Assembly (NCBI RefSeq): GCF_030817275.1
Contig: NZ_JAUSZD010000002.1
Span: 1,798,001-1,862,000 of the forward strand
Length of the DNA: 64,000 nt
Reading direction: 5' to 3'
Source of the DNA: Paenibacillus sp. V4I7
GTDB taxonomy: Bacteria > Bacillota > Bacilli > Paenibacillales > NBRC-103111
In this document: positions 63,225 through 64,000 of the stretch, in pieces
Layout: every line of letters starts with the position of its first letter
Position numbering within the stretch: the stretch's first letter is position 1
The notes under the pieces: model-generated
Seen by the model: only the letters and a program-made list of their open reading frames with translations
Databases searched by the model: none
What the model was told of the DNA's origin: nothing
Position numbers and translations under genes: made by a program

Positions 63225-63659
63225 ATGTTAGTGAATGTGAAATTCCGACTTAACGAAATTGAAATACAAGAACTGCTGAGTTACAGCGTTTTCCCCGATC
63301 CGGAGGCGCTGCAACCTGTCATTGAGCGTTATGAAAATGATGCTAATCTATGGTTGTTTGGATATGAATCCGAAGGTATCTTGGTGGGCATCATCGGCTT
63401 TGAGCTCAGTGATAATCAGGAGATGACGATCACTCATCTGGCCGTTGAACCGGAGAGCAGAGGGGTAGGCTTTGGACGGGGAATTATCCTTGAAATTATT
63501 GAAGATATGCACCCTGTTCGAATCGTGGCTGAAACGGATGAAGAGTCAGTCCAATTTTATCGGAATATTGGGTTCGTTATTCGCAGCCTTGGGGAGAAGT
63601 ATCCCGGTGTTGAGCGTTTCCTATGTACCTATGAGGTAGAAGAAGCGGAAGAGGATTAA
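63225..63659 (+). CDS. GNAT family N-acetyltransferase
   Basis: 144-aa acetyltransferase. The acetyl-CoA pyrophosphate loop is visible as ESRGVGFGRGIILEII (about 82-97), preceded by the strand MTITHLAVEP and followed by VQFYRNIGFVIRS (about 108-120), the usual C-terminal signature. The substrate is unknown. The ribosome site before ATG 63225 is weak, so the gene may be translated from the HAD mRNA by coupling. Confidence 0.88.
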   Translation: MLVNVKFRLNEIEIQELLSYSVFPDPEALQPVIERYENDANLWLFGYESEGILVGIIGFELSDNQEMTITHLAVEPESRGVGFGRGIILEIIEDMHPVRIVAETDEESVQFYRNIGFVIRSLGEKYPGVERFLCTYEVEEAEED

Positions 63660-63669
63660 AGCGGCAGGT

Positions 63670-63735
63670 ATGGATAAAATTATTGCTGAGAAGCAAAGAC
63701 AATTAGACGAATGGGCGAAAACGAACAAAAAATAA
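63670..63735 (+). CDS. Possible 21-aa micro-protein
   Basis: A short charged helical frame (MDKIIAEKQRQLDEWAKTNKK) starts 11 bases after the GNAT stop and ends just before the terminator. Only a poor site (CAGGT) precedes it. Family unknown; it could be chance. Confidence 0.3.
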   Translation: MDKIIAEKQRQLDEWAKTNKK

Positions 63736-63752
63736 GCCTTAAATAAGGAGAG

Positions 63753-63790
63753 AGCTGCATTCCACGCTTTGGCGTAGGTTGCGGCTTTTT
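63753..63790 (+). terminator. Terminator of the HAD-GNAT unit
   Basis: AGCTGCA / TGCGGCT stem with an inner CCACGC / GCGTAGG pairing, followed by TTTTT. Bases 63791-64000 hold no gene that I can support; TGAAAGCGATTTCG at 63903-63916 is a poor (12 of 14) cre-like match. Confidence 0.75.
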
Positions 63791-64000
63791 CATTCTCCGA
63801 GCAACATCGGTAAGATTACTTTTGGGCCTTGGACTAAAGTAAGTGTCATGTTAGGAGGCTTTTCGCATATATTGTGTTAGATTATTAACTTAAAAAAAAG
63901 ACTGAAAGCGATTTCGTTTCGTCATTTTAAGTGACAAAATTCACAATGCTGACAAGCTCAGATCCGTTTGCTGTCGAATGTGCAAGCAAGTTTCCTAAGA

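Overview
The window looks like chromosome of a soil- or plant-associated, spore-forming Firmicute, most likely a Paenibacillus or close relative. The evidence is mixed. Seen in the sequence: strong AGGAGG-type ribosome sites, frequent TTG starts, moderate GC, cre-like catabolite sites, a T-box leader and many stem-plus-T-run terminators. From family knowledge: CcpN/YqfL, an AdeR-Ald pair, a YheC/D-type ATP-grasp protein, YjcZ-like micro-proteins, and secreted pectinases with Pro/Thr/Ser linkers. No phage, transposon, CRISPR, tRNA or rRNA gene was seen.

Layout. 0-3.5 kb is a gluconeogenesis block: pckA (5' end outside the window), a CcpN-type regulator, a PPDK regulatory protein and glpX. 3.6-5.8 kb holds rpoN (sigma-54) under a cre site and a hypothetical protein. 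5.9-9.0 kb has two Gfo/Idh/MocA dehydrogenases behind an 18-bp palindrome and an SDR-like protein without the catalytic Tyr/Lys. 9.4-34.5 kb is mostly a dispersed pectin/rhamnogalacturonan programme: secreted PL9 and PL1 lyases sharing a duplicated N-terminal domain, a sugar-binding lipoprotein, a LacI regulator with GH88 and DUF2264 proteins, an unassigned 553-aa protein with a CE7 esterase, and an AraC regulator divergent from a GH78 rhamnosidase. The LacI operator motif recurs 12 kb away in front of the 553-aa gene, tying two operons into one regulon. Inside this stretch sit a minus-strand cluster of micro-proteins (13.5-14.2 kb), adeR-ald, a FAD/Rieske oxidoreductase, a YitT-like membrane protein and metNIQ.

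34.5-35.0 kb is a 113-bp tandem repeat. 35.0-43.5 kb is a tricarboxylate/malate module: two-component system, TctCBA uptake system, AEC carrier, ACT-domain malic enzyme and an HPr-like protein without the phospho-histidine. 43.6-44.2 kb is a non-coding block with four 17-bp dyads, next to a DUF2536-like gene and a heterodimeric ABC exporter (44.3-47.9 kb). 48.3-48.7 kb is a decayed chemoreceptor gene. 48.9-55.1 kb has two membrane proteins, a T-box-controlled arginyl-tRNA synthetase (CGG specifier) and a hypothetical. 55.2-58.9 kb (minus strand) has threonine synthase, a panD/ATP-grasp overlapping pair and a TauE-like permease. The end holds an MFS exporter, a GGDEF-EAL protein under a c-di-GMP-I riboswitch, a HAD phosphatase and a GNAT acetyltransferase.

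Two genes (the ccpN-like gene and metN) appear to start at non-canonical codons (ATA and CTG), each seven bases after a strong Shine-Dalgarno sequence. All functional names come from reading motifs; no database search was run.
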